This document shows positions 36,060-47,318 of a stretch of DNA of 64,000 nt, piece by piece (positions within the stretch are counted from its first letter, which is position 1; the number at the start of each line of letters is the position of its first letter). A program made the translations under genes and the position numbers. The stretch is from Brachycybe producta (lineage: Eukaryota; Arthropoda; Diplopoda; Playtdesmida; Andrognathidae), in the NCBI GenBank assembly GCA_036925085.1, contig JAUPFP010000013.1, positions 1,675,001 to 1,739,000 on the forward strand, given 5' to 3'. The notes under the pieces are model-generated. The model was not told the DNA's origin. It worked only from the letters and a program-made list of their open reading frames with translations, and did no database searches.

Positions 36060-37120
36060 TAAAAGACTAGAACAGTACTGTTATAATTTTTAAGATTAAT
36101 TTTATAACTTTTAAAGTTTAGAATTTGTAAGGTGACTTATTCATTAAAATAAATAGCTGTTATTTGATAACTTCCATACTAGAAAACTATAAATATTCTC
36201 TAGTGTGTCATTTTTCTCATACGAACGAACTTCTTACTCCCACATCATCAATAATCCCACCAACTCGTAACTCCCACATGTTTATATTATTGTCCACAAT
36301 TGTTTTCTATCAACAACAACAATCACTCGATTTCTATGACGATCTCTCTGCTCTTAAATATAAAATAATTAAGATTTATTTATATTTCTTATTATTTTCT
36401 GAGAATCTCACAGAAAAAAAGAAGACTTCAAGTAGTCATAATTATTATTTTCGTGAGATTTTTTTTATATTTTCTTTTAACATTGACCTTATTTTTATTA
36501 GGTAGGAGTTTGGTGATCTATTTTTTGATCATAAAACAGTTTTTTTTATGAAAGCAACCTACAATCTTAAATAATTTTTATGATAGCATTCAATCATAGT
36601 TCTTAGAAATAATTTTTTATATGATTTATTTTTAGAAAAAATGAAAATAATTTCTGCGAAAGTTCATCTTTTGATATATAATGTGACTAATTTAATCTAA
36701 ATTAAGAATTTTGTAGATCGAAAATTCAAATCAGAAGTTGTTTCTACAGTAATTAATGTATTCGATTTTATATTTAAGAGAGAGAAAAAACTGCTTATTT
36801 GCATAAATAAATCCTTAAATGTATTGGAAAGAGATAAATAGAGAGTTCTTGAATTTATTTTACTTCTATAAATACACTTTGAATTATCTACGTCATTTAA
36901 GTATGATCTTGCATAAATAAATTTTTACTGCCAATTATAAACCAGGTAAATATGTATATAATAAAAGTTGGGCCCCTTTAGAGGTTTTTTTGGTAATAGC
37001 TAGGTTTCTATCCCACAATACCCCTCTGTCTCTTTTAGAGCATGGAAACTTGAATAGAAAGAGAGATGTATGGAAATAGAGGACATGAGGTACTTTATGA
37101 CGTCAACATTGACGTCATCA
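36060..37120. other. AT-rich intergenic DNA
   Basis: No exon recognised. The 113-codon plus-strand frame at 36164-36505 is low in complexity and matches nothing I know. Confidence 0.45.
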
Positions 37121-37126
37121 GTTCAC

Positions 37127-37230
37127 GTAGAGATAGAGAAAGGGAGAGAAAAAGCGAGAGAGCGGGAGAGAAGGAGCGAGAGAGCGAGAGAGAGAGATTG
37201 AAAGAGGAGAGAGAGAGAGAGATTGAAAGA

Positions 37231-37268
<38 letters not shown>

Positions 37269-37301
37269 AAAGAGGAGAGAACGAGAGAGAGAGAGAATGA
37301 A

Positions 37302-37349
<48 letters not shown>

Positions 37350-37405
37350 GAGAGATAGATTGTGAGAGACAGGGGGGTTAGAGGGAGAGAGAGGTAGAAA
37401 GATAG
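37127..37405. repeat. Long GA-rich (purine) tract
   Basis: About 280 bp of (GA)n with interspersed GATTGAAAGAG units; almost pure purine on the plus strand. All long frames here (Arg/Glu on plus, Ser/Leu on minus) are by-products. Confidence 0.9.
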
Positions 37406-37470
37406 AAAAATCATTTGGAGCCGCTATGTAGCTTTTTTCGTGTGGCAAAGTGTTCATCACTTTTAAGGGG

Positions 37471-37471
<1 letters not shown>

Positions 37472-37527
<56 letters not shown>
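37472..37527. repeat. (CT)n microsatellite
   Basis: A pure CT tract of about 56 bp, 70 bp downstream of the GA tract and complementary to it. Confidence 0.9.
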
Positions 37528-37530
<3 letters not shown>

Positions 37531-37539
37531 ATCCTGTGA

Positions 37540-38185
37540 ACCTTATGACACAGGGAGAATGAAGCATCTTTTGATAGTTTGAGTCACAATTTCAGATCCA
37601 GTGTTGAAGAACGTAAGAAAAGCTGCTGCTTTTTCATCTTGAACTGTATTTGTTGTCTTTTTTAATATTATATCGTCATTCCATCAGAAATTCATAATAA
37701 TCAGCTATTGGAGAGAAACAGAGTCTAATATTTTTAGATTTGTATTCTCGTGTTTTTTTTTTACAGTTTTTAATTTCAACATATTTTTAATATATTGATT
37801 TTGAGATTTTGTATTTTAAAACAAAACAAAAAATTGTGGTCGCCATCCAGTCTACCAATACCACCACCCAATAACATTACTATACTACTGAGCATTGTTA
37901 TTACTGTTACATGTTTTAGAAGCTTCTTTAAATCGGTTTTTATACTAAAAGGACCTTTGACATCATGTGGTGACATTTGTGTTCATCATTATCTTTAAAG
38001 ACATTATTAGTTTTAATGTCAAAAATGAATTCAGTAATCAGAATAATCAGCAGGACATCAACTTGCACTTGGTGAGCTTTTTTTTATGTCATTTAGTGTA
38101 TAATTTTAGATAAAATTACGTGTAAAGGATCTTTTATAAAGGACATTACATATAATTATTTAATTTTTAATCACTAGTTTACATT
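37540..38185. other. AT-rich intergenic DNA
   Basis: No gene or defined repeat seen. Confidence 0.45.
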
Positions 38186-38189
38186 TAAA

Positions 38190-38460
38190 AAATGCTTAAA
38201 ATTATACTAAATTACAAGTAAAAAAAATGGGCTCTTATTACAAAAAAGATAATATTACAGTAATATGCCAACAAATTGTCACATGTAGCTTGTAATCTTG
38301 TAGAAGTCATAATAGGTAAATTACAAAAAAAATATATATATACCACATGACAAATACTTTTAGATGTGGTTAGCATATTCATGATATTATGACAGTCACT
38401 GACGAGCAGTCTAATAAGATAATTAGCGAGCATTGACTTTTTAAGGTTTGACTGTCACAT
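38190..38460. mobile_element. Possible diverged copy of MITE family F3
   Basis: Shares GTCATAATAGGTAAATTACA and ATATTATGACAGTCACTGAC-like words with the clearer copies at 39575 and 41916. Boundaries are poor. Confidence 0.35.
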
Positions 38461-38464
38461 TACT

Positions 38465-39245
38465 CTCCTATTTATGAATTTTTCTCCTATGTAAACACAT
38501 AATTTCTATGTGTTCCACAATCATTCTGTCCAATATTATTGTTGCAGCTGAAGCTTTGTCAACATTAAAGATGGTTTTTATAACTTAAACTACAAGGTGG
38601 CCACAAGTAATATATGTACGCAACATGGAATTTAATTATTATTGTTTTTGCTTTTGACATTTCATTTTTCCTAAACTTTTTACAAGAGAAGTTTATGATA
38701 AAAGGCTTAGATAATCATCTGCATGACAATACAGACTGCGGATACAGAGTGTACTTTGTGACGGCATTGTAATTCATCTATAGCCTTAGTTTCTATTGGA
38801 AATACAAATAGTCGGTATTGTCATACAGACGATTGACCCCACCTGATAATTAAAAATAAAAAAAAATTAATATTAGTTTTAAATGTTAAATTAAAATTGC
38901 TTTGTTCAAGGTTGTGTGCGGACAACTCTTCGCGGCTTACTGCACACGGATAAGCACCGTCATGAAAAAAAAGGTGCAATGTTGGAGTAGATAAATGTCA
39001 AGACCATTCTAAACGCATGTATTCAAGGTAATTTGACGTAATTTTGATGTCACTAATCGGTCTACAGTGAATGAGGTCCTACAAAGGGTAAAAATGATAT
39101 CGTCGCAAGAGGCTAAAAATGCTCTCCACCTCTGATGTATATAGATAATGCCACTTAATTCAAATGTTATTTAAATAATAAATATAACCGCATTTAAATG
39201 TAATGTCCTTTTGAAAAGATCTTTTAGACCAAAGTGTTCAGAAAA
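38465..39245. other. Intergenic DNA with a GC-richer patch at 38905-39130
   Basis: The patch (ACTCTTCGCGGCTTACTGCA; GACCATTCTAAACGCATG) has partial similarity to 11068-11150 and is probably an old repeat, but I could not delimit it. Confidence 0.35.
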
Positions 39246-39249
39246 TGTT

Positions 39250-39570
39250 AAGCTGTTTATAAAGGGTAAACGCGCCTCGAACTTTGGTTATTCTTTTAAG
39301 AGCAAAGTTAAGAGAAAATCGAAAGTTATTTTTAAACTAGAAGGGTACTTCAATCAGTTTATGTTATTTTCATGTTGATATCTTTTAAAATACATTTTTT
39401 ATGTTAGTTTGATAATTATCATATTTTAATAAGGTGATATTTTTTTAATTATTGTTAGTAAAAAGTTTATTTTGGAAGATATCAACATAAAAATACTGAT
39501 AAATGATTCAGATACCGTTCTAGTTTCTAACACACTTTCATTTTGGCTTCTAAAACATAGAATAACCTGG
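39250..39570. mobile_element. Foldback MITE family F1, near-complete copy
   Basis: Left arm AAACTAGAAGGGTACTTCAA, TTTTCATGTTGATATCTTTT; right arm AAAGTTTATTTTGGAAGATA, TCAACATAAAAATACTGA, TTCTAGTTTCTAACACACTT. The two arms are reverse complements around 39430. Confidence 0.75.
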
Positions 39571-39574
39571 GGTG

Positions 39575-39812
39575 TCATTATAGAAAGAAAATGATACTGT
39601 TTTATGACATTAAATTGTCATATAGACTGTAGCTTATAACCTTGTCACAATTTTAAGGGAATTACAAAATATTATATTATGACAAAATTTCGTCATATGA
39701 CGACTGCCATTGATTTGGTATACAGAATAATATGATAATCATAAAGTAAAAGTGCACAGTGACACAGTAATCTATGATTGTCACCCTTTTATGATTCTTT
39801 CTCTGTAATGAG
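39575..39812. mobile_element. MITE family F3, copy 1
   Basis: Ends pair as GTCATTATAGAAAGAAAATG and, in reverse, CTCATTACAGAGAAAGAATC. The inside is rich in TTATGAC/GTCATAA words and aligns along its length with 41916-42165. Confidence 0.75.
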
Positions 39813-40369
39813 AGGCTGCAGAGTACGAAAAATTGCTGTTAATTATTCATAAATAATTTTAACTGATTTTCTGAACATTTCGTTAAATATTCTAATGGTG
39901 TAACGAAAATTGGAATCAAAATGTGCAGCAGCAATCCAAATGTTAGTAATTTTTTTTTTCATCTTCGCACTTTTATGTTGTTTATTTTGAAACTCAGTTT
40001 TGTATCTTGTGAAAACGGTCACGCTAAGTTTCATGTGTTGAATAGAACACTCACAGTTCTTTCTATTGTTTTTTTTTCTGTTTATCTGTTTCATGAATTA
40101 ATGATGTAATGTGTCAATTAACCTATTCAGAGGTGACGTGTTTATACATTATGTGTGTGTGTGTGTGTTTTGCATTGGAACAGCTGTATTTGAGAATGTC
40201 GTAGATAACAAACAGGTGATATATTAAATTGAATTTGTTTACTTGTATTGTACATTCTCTATTAATATGTATAAGTTTGTATTCAACTGTTAGCCACACG
40301 TTTTGAAGTACACTTAGACACAATTTGTAGTGAAATCATTAAAAATAAGGATTAGAAAAAAAGCTGCCC

Positions 40370-40545
40370 TAGTTTAAGGTGATTTTAAACTGTGAACGCA
40401 CCTCGAACTTTTGTTATATTTTGACTTAAATGAGCAAAATTAAGAAAAACTTGAATGCGTTTTAGAAACTAGAAAGGGTAGTAGCTCAGTCATTTGACGG
40501 TATTTTAATGTTGATATATTTTAAAGTAAGCTTTTTGTGTGATAT
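40370..40545. mobile_element. Foldback MITE family F1, half copy
   Basis: Left arm: AACGCACCTCGAACTTTTGT, GAGCAAAATTAAGAAAAACT, TTTTAGAAACTAGAAAGGGT, TTTAATGTTGATATATTTTA. The right arm is missing. Confidence 0.65.
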
Positions 40546-40629
40546 CTATTGATTTCTACAGCTATACAATTTTATTTAAGTATAAATTAGAAAAAGAACT
40601 TCGTCTACATGTAGTTAGTTCTCTATAAG

Positions 40630-40905
40630 AATGTTCGCAGATGAGCAACTTTTTGTGGTTGAGATGGACTGCAAAGTTGTCGGCGTGTGGCTGAAACCGG
40701 CCTCTCGAGTCGACTGCCAGAGGTTGTGAAGTGGTCCTAGTGTCGTTGAATGACGTTCTTTAAAAGAAGTTGTCGTATGGAGTCGACTCAAGTGATTGGT
40801 TTCGGTAGGACCGTAACTATATCTAGTGGGTTTTACTGGTCCTCCAGACTGGTGCCTTTTACTTCAAGCGGGCTTGGGGGGGGCATTGATATCCTTAAAA
40901 ATTAT
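40630..40905. other. GC-richer island of unknown nature
   Basis: Near 45-50% GC in a 30% GC setting (for example GGCTGAAACCGGCCTCTCGA, GTCCTCCAGACTGGTGCC). A 73-codon plus-strand frame (40750-40971) matches nothing I know, and neither strand gives a convincing exon with splice sites. It may be an old repeat or a non-coding transcript. Confidence 0.3.
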
Positions 40906-40971
40906 AACAAAAATTTATGGAGTATCGTAAAATGGATTGCAGCATTTACGCTCGTAAGATTAATTTTCTAA

Positions 40972-41910
40972 ATGATTTTTTGATGTCACAAACTTTTCAA
41001 TTTGTTTTTAATTTACAAATTTCAAATTGAAATGATATATTAATGCAATTAAATTTTTTAATTGTGTGTAACATAAAAGAAGAGACTGTGGGTGCCCTGC
41101 CAAATACGTTCGGATAACAGGGCCTAGCAAACCCGTGTTACGTTCGACCACTTTTTGCAATCCAAGTGAAAAACAAAAAGTCGCTTGTTTGTGAACGGTG
41201 TAAAGTCTTCTTTGCTAAGTAAAACGCTCGACATAACATCATAATGCACATTGAACTCTGTAGATGACAATAAAATTGTTGAGTTTTTTTTTATATTTAT
41301 TTTTGCAAACACCTTTTTTTCTATTTGAATTAGGCAGAAGTCCCAATTTTCGGTACGATTGTCCTCTGTTACTAAAAATATCTGAAGTTTTTTTTGTGTT
41401 TGTTAAAAACAGAATCTTTATGTCAAGAAGGAAACGAACGACTTTAAAATAGAACTTCCTTTTTTATTTGCTAGTTGTTGTTGTTGTCGTCGTATTTCTT
41501 ACCTGATGAAATATAAGTTGATTGCAAAATTCAATTTATTTTTTTTAAGTCGTTATTACAAGAATAAACACAATAATGAAGGAAATAAAACTTTAATAAC
41601 TCGCGTTTTTATATAAGAAATTTTAATTAAATTGAAAACAAGCTAGAAGCTAAAATAGTGAATAATTCTGATAATGGTATTTTTTATCTTGATGACATTT
41701 TTGAAACTAAATATTTCATGGATTTTTTTTTGTATAAAAGATATGATCATCAATGCGGAAATGTTGATATTTCAAACGTATGTTTATTCCATTTACACCC
41801 ACGTACGAAAGTGTTTTTAAAATATTCGATATTTACTTAAAATGTTTTTATTATAAGTTTATAATAAATTATATAATATTCAAATGAAAGATAGCGATGA
41901 AATTGAATTT
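40972..41910. other. Intergenic DNA
   Basis: No exon recognised; a patch at 41090-41240 is less AT-rich than the rest. Confidence 0.4.
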
Positions 41911-41915
41911 CTTAA

Positions 41916-42165
41916 TGGGTCATCACAGAAAGATAATAAGACTGTTATAATGACTGTAAATTGTCATATCTAGCTCATAAACGTGTAATAATCACAAACG
42001 TAAATTGCAAAATATTATTATGACAAATATTGGTTTATGACTGTCATTGACTGATGTACAGCATAGTATGATAGTCATATAAAATTATAAATGCACAAGC
42101 AGTGACATCATAAGGCGTGATTGTCGCAATTTTATGATTTTTTTTCTTCGTCAGTAATGATGCTG
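41916..42165. mobile_element. MITE family F3, copy 2
   Basis: Colinear with 39575-39812: GTCATCACAGAAAGATAATA at the left, TTTATGACTGTCATTGACTG in the middle, TGTCGCAATTTTATGATT at the right. Roughly 70% identical by eye. Confidence 0.75.
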
Positions 42166-42184
42166 CTGGTTTATTCAGGGTTTT

Positions 42185-42480
42185 AGTAACCAAAAATGAA
42201 TCGTGTTTTAAAACCTAGAAGAGTCAACGATACATTTAAGAGCAATTTTATGTTTAAAAAAAATAAATAAATAGTTCTTCAAATTTTCGATTTTTGTAAT
42301 TTCACTTCAAGTTGAATTCAAAAGCTCAAAAATTGTGAGACATAATTTTTGTTTTCAAAAACTGCCATAAAATATATTTCTCAAGAACAATTTATCAAAT
42401 TTATCAACAAAGTATCTTCAGTGAGTCAGATTACTCTTCTAGTTTCTATAAGATTTCTGAGATTTTTTTTTGATAATTTT
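42185..42480. mobile_element. Foldback MITE family F1, diverged copy
   Basis: Left arm TTTTAAAACCTAGAAGAGTC and ACATTTAAGAGC; right arm GTGAGTCAGATTACTCTTCT, AGTTTCTATAAGATTTC. The interior is eroded. Confidence 0.5.
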
Positions 42481-42499
42481 TTTTTTTCAAAACGCAGAA

Positions 42500-43310
42500 T
42501 ATTTATATTTTAATAACGGTTTTTATTTTAAAGTTTTTTTTTATCAATATTAAATACTGAAATGAAATTCTTTGAAAAGTTCTGTCCTTTTTAAGTGTAG
42601 AAAAAAATATATTTTCTATTTTATAATATAAAGACTAGAAATTTCATCTCTTTTTCCGTTGAACATGGATTTCATCGTTCACATTTGACATTTTGTTTGT
42701 TAGGAAGAAAAAGAGATGTGGAGGAAGTTTTTTTTTTTGTATCATAGACTACTGTGATTTATCTCAATCGTAACCCAATACTGAAAGGAATACAGTTTTT
42801 ATATCGATTGTTTTATGGAACACACAAACACATTGAGTCCATTTTTATGCCAGTTATCGTTTACATGGTAGTTTTTTTTGTGTGTGTGTGTGTGTGCTGA
42901 AATGTACAAGTTAAAGGAAATTTATGCATATAATTAATTGGTATTGGAAAAAAAAAAGGGATTTTGTGTTCAAATAGGATATAAAAAGGAAGAAGTTGGA
43001 GTTCGTATATATTGTCGTTTTCAGGTGGTTTTGCAATACTTTTTCATTTCTTTATGAAATTCAAGCCAATTTATTTAAGTTAGTCGTTTTTCAGTAATCG
43101 ATATTTGGCTGAGAAATTCTAGCTAGCTTTACAGCTGCCCCCTACGTTTGGTGATCACTGCTAACACAAATTCTTGTTTGTTTTTGTTTAAAACAACTTG
43201 AACAGCTGTTTTTGAACGGACAGCAAACTAATTTATTTGTGGATAATTAATTGCGTTTGTTGAATATAGACCTTTTAGGTAGATGGTTTACACAGTGACG
43301 TCATAACTTC
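42500..43310. other. AT-rich intergenic DNA with (GT)n near 42878
   Basis: No gene or bounded element seen. A patch at 43130-43170 (ACAGCTGCCCCCTACGTTTG, GATCACTGCTAACA) resembles words at 47125, 53370 and 18465 and may be an old SINE-like fragment. Confidence 0.4.
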
Positions 43311-43314
43311 ATAA

Positions 43315-43495
43315 GGTTTAGTTGGTTTGAATTCAAACACTAGTTTAATCAAGAGTATAAAGTTGAAGATTTATTCAAAACTAGAAAAGGAACGGTTGTT
43401 TTTGGACCAACTGTCATAAAAAGTTGAATTTTAAAGATATTTTCATAAAATACTTAATGACTCGTTTTTACTCTTCTAATTTCTCTAATTGGCCT
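43315..43495. mobile_element. Foldback MITE family F1, diverged copy
   Basis: Left arm AAAACTAGAAAAGGAACGGT; central ACTGTCATAAAAAGTTGAAT and AAAGATATTTTCATAAAATA; right arm TTTACTCTTCTAATTTCTCT. Confidence 0.5.
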
Positions 43496-43889
43496 ACCTA
43501 CAAACATATTTAGCTTATTTTAAATATCACTTGTAAAAAAAGCGGAATATTTTAAAATTTAAAAATTAATCAATCCAAATAAAGTGAAGCTGAGGAATCA
43601 CCTTAATTGGAAAATATAACTTATGCTATTTTTCTTTCAATCCCTTATTTTTTTAAAGTTACTTTTAAATTATGCTTGACTTAATACCAAGTTTGGTCAC
43701 GGTTACAATACATAGTGTAGCATCAAGATGGTAAATGGTTGGAAAAAAAAGAAAATTCTTACTACAGCATTTTGTTGGTCATTAATCATTATTCTTGTGT
43801 AGTGGAAAGTTTGGATTTGATTTTTCAGTCTAATGATATTCTCAAATATAAAAAATGAGTATTGCATGAGTTGAAGCAGAAATGTTCGT

Positions 43890-44399
43890 CCATCCTATGC
43901 ATAACTCTGCCAGATAGTGTAATTTTAAGTGAGCTTAAGATGAAACTTTTCAGCTGAAGCAGCAAGAGTAGGTGTTGGGACTGGTTTACTTATGAGTTGA
44001 ACATGAACTGCGTGTATTTGTGCGGAAGTAGCTGAAGGTTGGTGTGTACTAAGTCTTCCTGCCAACTAACATATAGCTTTCTGCATAAGCTGAAGTTTCA
44101 TCGTCAGCTTACTCTTTAAGTATCGGACAGAGGATATGCAGAAGCTGACTGTGAAATTCTGCTTCAGCTTATAAAATTATCAGCTTCAAACTCACTACCT
44201 ACTCACCTCCTTCAGGATATATAAGTACATACTGTACGTTGCATTACACTTATTCAGCTAGTGCTTTAGAAAAAAACTTTAATTGCCCAAGCGCTGTAAT
44301 GGTGGATTTACAAGGGAACTGAAGATGAAAAATCTGTGCTGAAGCAATAGAGCGATTTTCAGCTGGTGCAGCAATACTGCCATACTAGTAAATCTACCT
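43890..44399. repeat. AGCTGAAG-rich relatives of the adjacent piggyBac-like element
   Basis: Contains several words shared with 44404-44890: TTTTAAGTGAGCTTAAGATG at 43921, GATTTACAAGGGAACTGAAG near 44305, and TACTAGTAAATCTACCTTTA at the right. It looks like one or two decayed related elements; ends are not clear. Confidence 0.5.
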
Positions 44400-44403
44400 T
44401 TAA

Positions 44404-44890
44404 GGCACATTTACTAGTGAGCTAAAGATGAAATTCTTGTATTGAAGCAGTAGCTGAAAATGAACATGTGTTTCAGCTATTTATTGTGTTTAACCATCTT
44501 CGGCTGCAACAAAACAGCTTAGCTTTCCAGTTCACATCAAATGAGTTCCAAGCACCTCAGTGAGTGTATTTTATTACACAAGGTCGACATCATGTGACCT
44601 TGCTACGATAATTATTTGCATGTAATACCGTTTTTACATTCCTATTGGTTGATGATGGGTATCATGTGATGATGACATCACTAGCTGACCAGCTACAAAT
44701 GAGCTCAAATATCAAACAACAACATTACCTAGGTATATATGCTGAAACGCATTTTAAGCTCCAATTTTCTGCTTTAGCTGAAATCTTTCATCTTCGTGTC
44801 AGAGCTGATTGAAGAGAAGCATAAGATGGTATACACCATTTCTGCTTCAGCTCATACATTTCTCTTCTTCAGCTCATTAGTAAATGTGCC
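44404..44890. mobile_element. piggyBac-like MITE with TTAA duplication
   Basis: Flanked by TTAA on both sides (44400-44403, 44891-44894), with ends GGCACATTTACTAGTGAGCT and, in reverse, GGCACATTTACTAATGAGCT (19 of 20 match). The interior is packed with AGCTGAAG/CTTCAGCT words and has no transposase. TTAA target and G-rich ends fit piggyBac. Confidence 0.85.
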
Positions 44891-44899
44891 TTAAGACTA

Positions 44900-47310
44900 G
44901 TCATACTTTTACACCTAATTGATTGCAGGTGGTCTATAGCATGTACATCGAAATGGTTCATTCCTTGGTATGCTAGGCTACCAGCAATTGAGGCTTGTAA
45001 GAAGAAAGCTAGCATAACTAAAGGACCACCATGAGTCCATGACTGACTAGAGGATCCACATTTTGCCAGATTTTTCTAGAATAACAAACATTTCTTTTGT
45101 TGCCGCCATCTGAGAAGAAATATTTGTTGTCTAATTGTAAACATTGACGTGTTGAAAAGCGTTTTTCGTAAGGGAATGTTGAGAAATGCTTATTTTGGCC
45201 ATTTTGGCATTGTGATTTTTTTTTAGACAACTGTAAACCTTAATTTCCTCTCAGTTGTCGCGTGTCTGAAAATAGATGGAGTTTGAGAGAAACTAATAGG
45301 GATGGTTAATTTATTTGGATGTCGGCAAAAAAAAATGAAAGTATTTTAACTTTTTAACACGTAAGTTGTTATGTATATAAATTTTTCTTTATTTTTTCTT
45401 GTATAGTTAAAACATCAGTTTAGTTTTTCTTTTTTTCTTTGATATTTGTTGACTCCGAAAATACTTATTAATAGCATGTCTTTTTTTTTATGAATTTTTA
45501 ATAAATGCACTGAGCTCCACCATTGAATGAGGCCACTGGAGATGTATGTCATTGGTTAAAATGGCTACATTTCAACTTTTTAATTTGCAAATAACAAGAT
45601 GGAGGGAGAAAAAAAGTAGAACTTTTGTACTAGTATGTTAAAATGGAACTGTCAAAAATTGTTCTAAAGTTAGATTAGTAGAGTGAGGTTAGCAACTCAT
45701 CTTCCTAAAGTTAGATTACTTTTTGGCTTAGATTTTTCTTTTATCTTCTTATTAGCATCATTTTCCAGTTTTCTTTTTTTTTTTCTTGAATTCATTCTCA
45801 TTTAAAAGTATTTTAGTAGTGAAATTTGATTATTCTAGAACAGAAAAAATTAAGAGCAAGCTGCTCTCTTTTGGGCGATTAAGGTCTAGGACTCACATAC
45901 ATGAAAAAAGTAGAAAGTAAAATAGAAAATTAGAAAACAGTTTAATCTATATTTCTGCTTTCTTTTGGTATTCACACATTACAACATACACAGTAAAACA
46001 CATGCTGTAAAAAAACATTTGCAGCAGCTCTCTCTGAAAATGTGTGCTGCAGGGGGTGATGTGTGCCATTTTTGTGTAGCAGCAGCAGTACTGTGCGTAT
46101 TTTAAGTGCAATTATTTTTACAAACTGTTGCTCAAATTTTTTTTAATAAACTGCTGCTGCAAGATAATCCTCTGACACACCTGCACGTGCACACACATGC
46201 ACACATGAACGCATTCACGCGCATGTATGCACATGTGCACGCACACACCACGTGCATGCACACACACACACACACACACTGAAAAAATTCCACAGAATTT
46301 CACTTTCGCCTTATATCTTTTAAGTGCAAAGAAACACAAAATGTCGAATTTTATTTTCTGGTGTTTTTTTTCAGCGTGTGCGATCCATCCTTTAATTTTA
46401 GGGATTTGTTAAACATGCAGAAAAAATGTCACTGAACAAGGAATTTATCTAATTTGAAAAATTCTATTCTTTTTATATGGCTGAATGTATGCAGAAAAAC
46501 GATGATATTGTTTTTTCTTGCCAGGCAACGGAATTAAATTTTATCAGCCGGTAGAAAGGCATCAGTCCTTCAGTAGCATTTTCTAGAAACTCGAAAATAT
46601 TTTTGAAATGTTTTCCGTTGTAATGTGTGAGAACCTTTGAAAGCAAAGGAAGATGGAAATTCAGCTGACACTTTATTCTGATTGTTTTCCATTTCTATTT
46701 GCTGCTTGTTTTTCTGCATGCGTGATCCAGACCTTGATCCAGACCGTACTTTATCCATAGTACGGTAAAATGCACTTTGCATTGAATCTGTTAGTCATTT
46801 TTTTTCATGACCATTTTATGGGTTCTTTCTATATTATTATCATTCTGGAATAAAAAAAGGTATCGTATACGAGCTTTATAAATACAATGTGTGTATGCCA
46901 TTCGAATAATAAATATTTCAAGCGTTTTATATCTTCCCAATACCCTTCCCGTTTCGTTCATATTGTAAAAAAAAATCTACAGCCAAATTGTATCTGTAGT
47001 TTTTGTTGGCGTTTTTCTTTTGTTTGCGTTTCGAAACAAAAAGTATGTGACAAACATTTGCAATATTTTTTATTTTAACAAAAAAAAAAATTCTTTCCAT
47101 TCGAATTTCACACAGAATCGACATTGTTAGCAGTGATTGCCTCTATTCAGGCGTAAAAAAAGACCCCCAGTTGCATTCAAACTGCAACGTAGTTATGCTG
47201 TTGACTTTAAAGATATCTATGAAGAGTAGATTTAAACTATATAAAATGAACGTGAGTTTTTTTTAAAGAAAAAATTCTGAAGTTTGTTAGATATTTCATA
47301 AGTTGACTAA
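44900..47310. other. Intergenic DNA
   Basis: No gene recognised. A minus-strand frame at 46570-46782 (basic, Lys/Arg/Gln-rich) is not assignable. A long alternating purine-pyrimidine stretch at 46175-46280 is listed separately. Confidence 0.45.
46175..46280. repeat. Alternating CA/CG/TG tract (Z-DNA-prone)
   Basis: About 105 bp of nearly continuous alternating purine-pyrimidine sequence, such as CACCTGCACGTGCACACACA and CATGTGCACGCACACACC, ending in (CA)n. The cysteine/valine/histidine frames on either strand follow from this composition. Confidence 0.8.
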
Positions 47311-47318
47311 TGATCAGG

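Noticed and set aside
37066-37460. Frames rich in Arg/Glu or Ser/Leu over the GA/CT tract
   Set aside because: Pure microsatellite translation.
40750-40971. 73-codon frame in a GC-rich patch as a real protein
   Set aside because: No recognisable motif or splice site, and composition fits the patch rather than a protein.
46118-46412. Frames rich in Cys/Val/His/Thr
   Set aside because: Produced by the alternating CA/TG tract.
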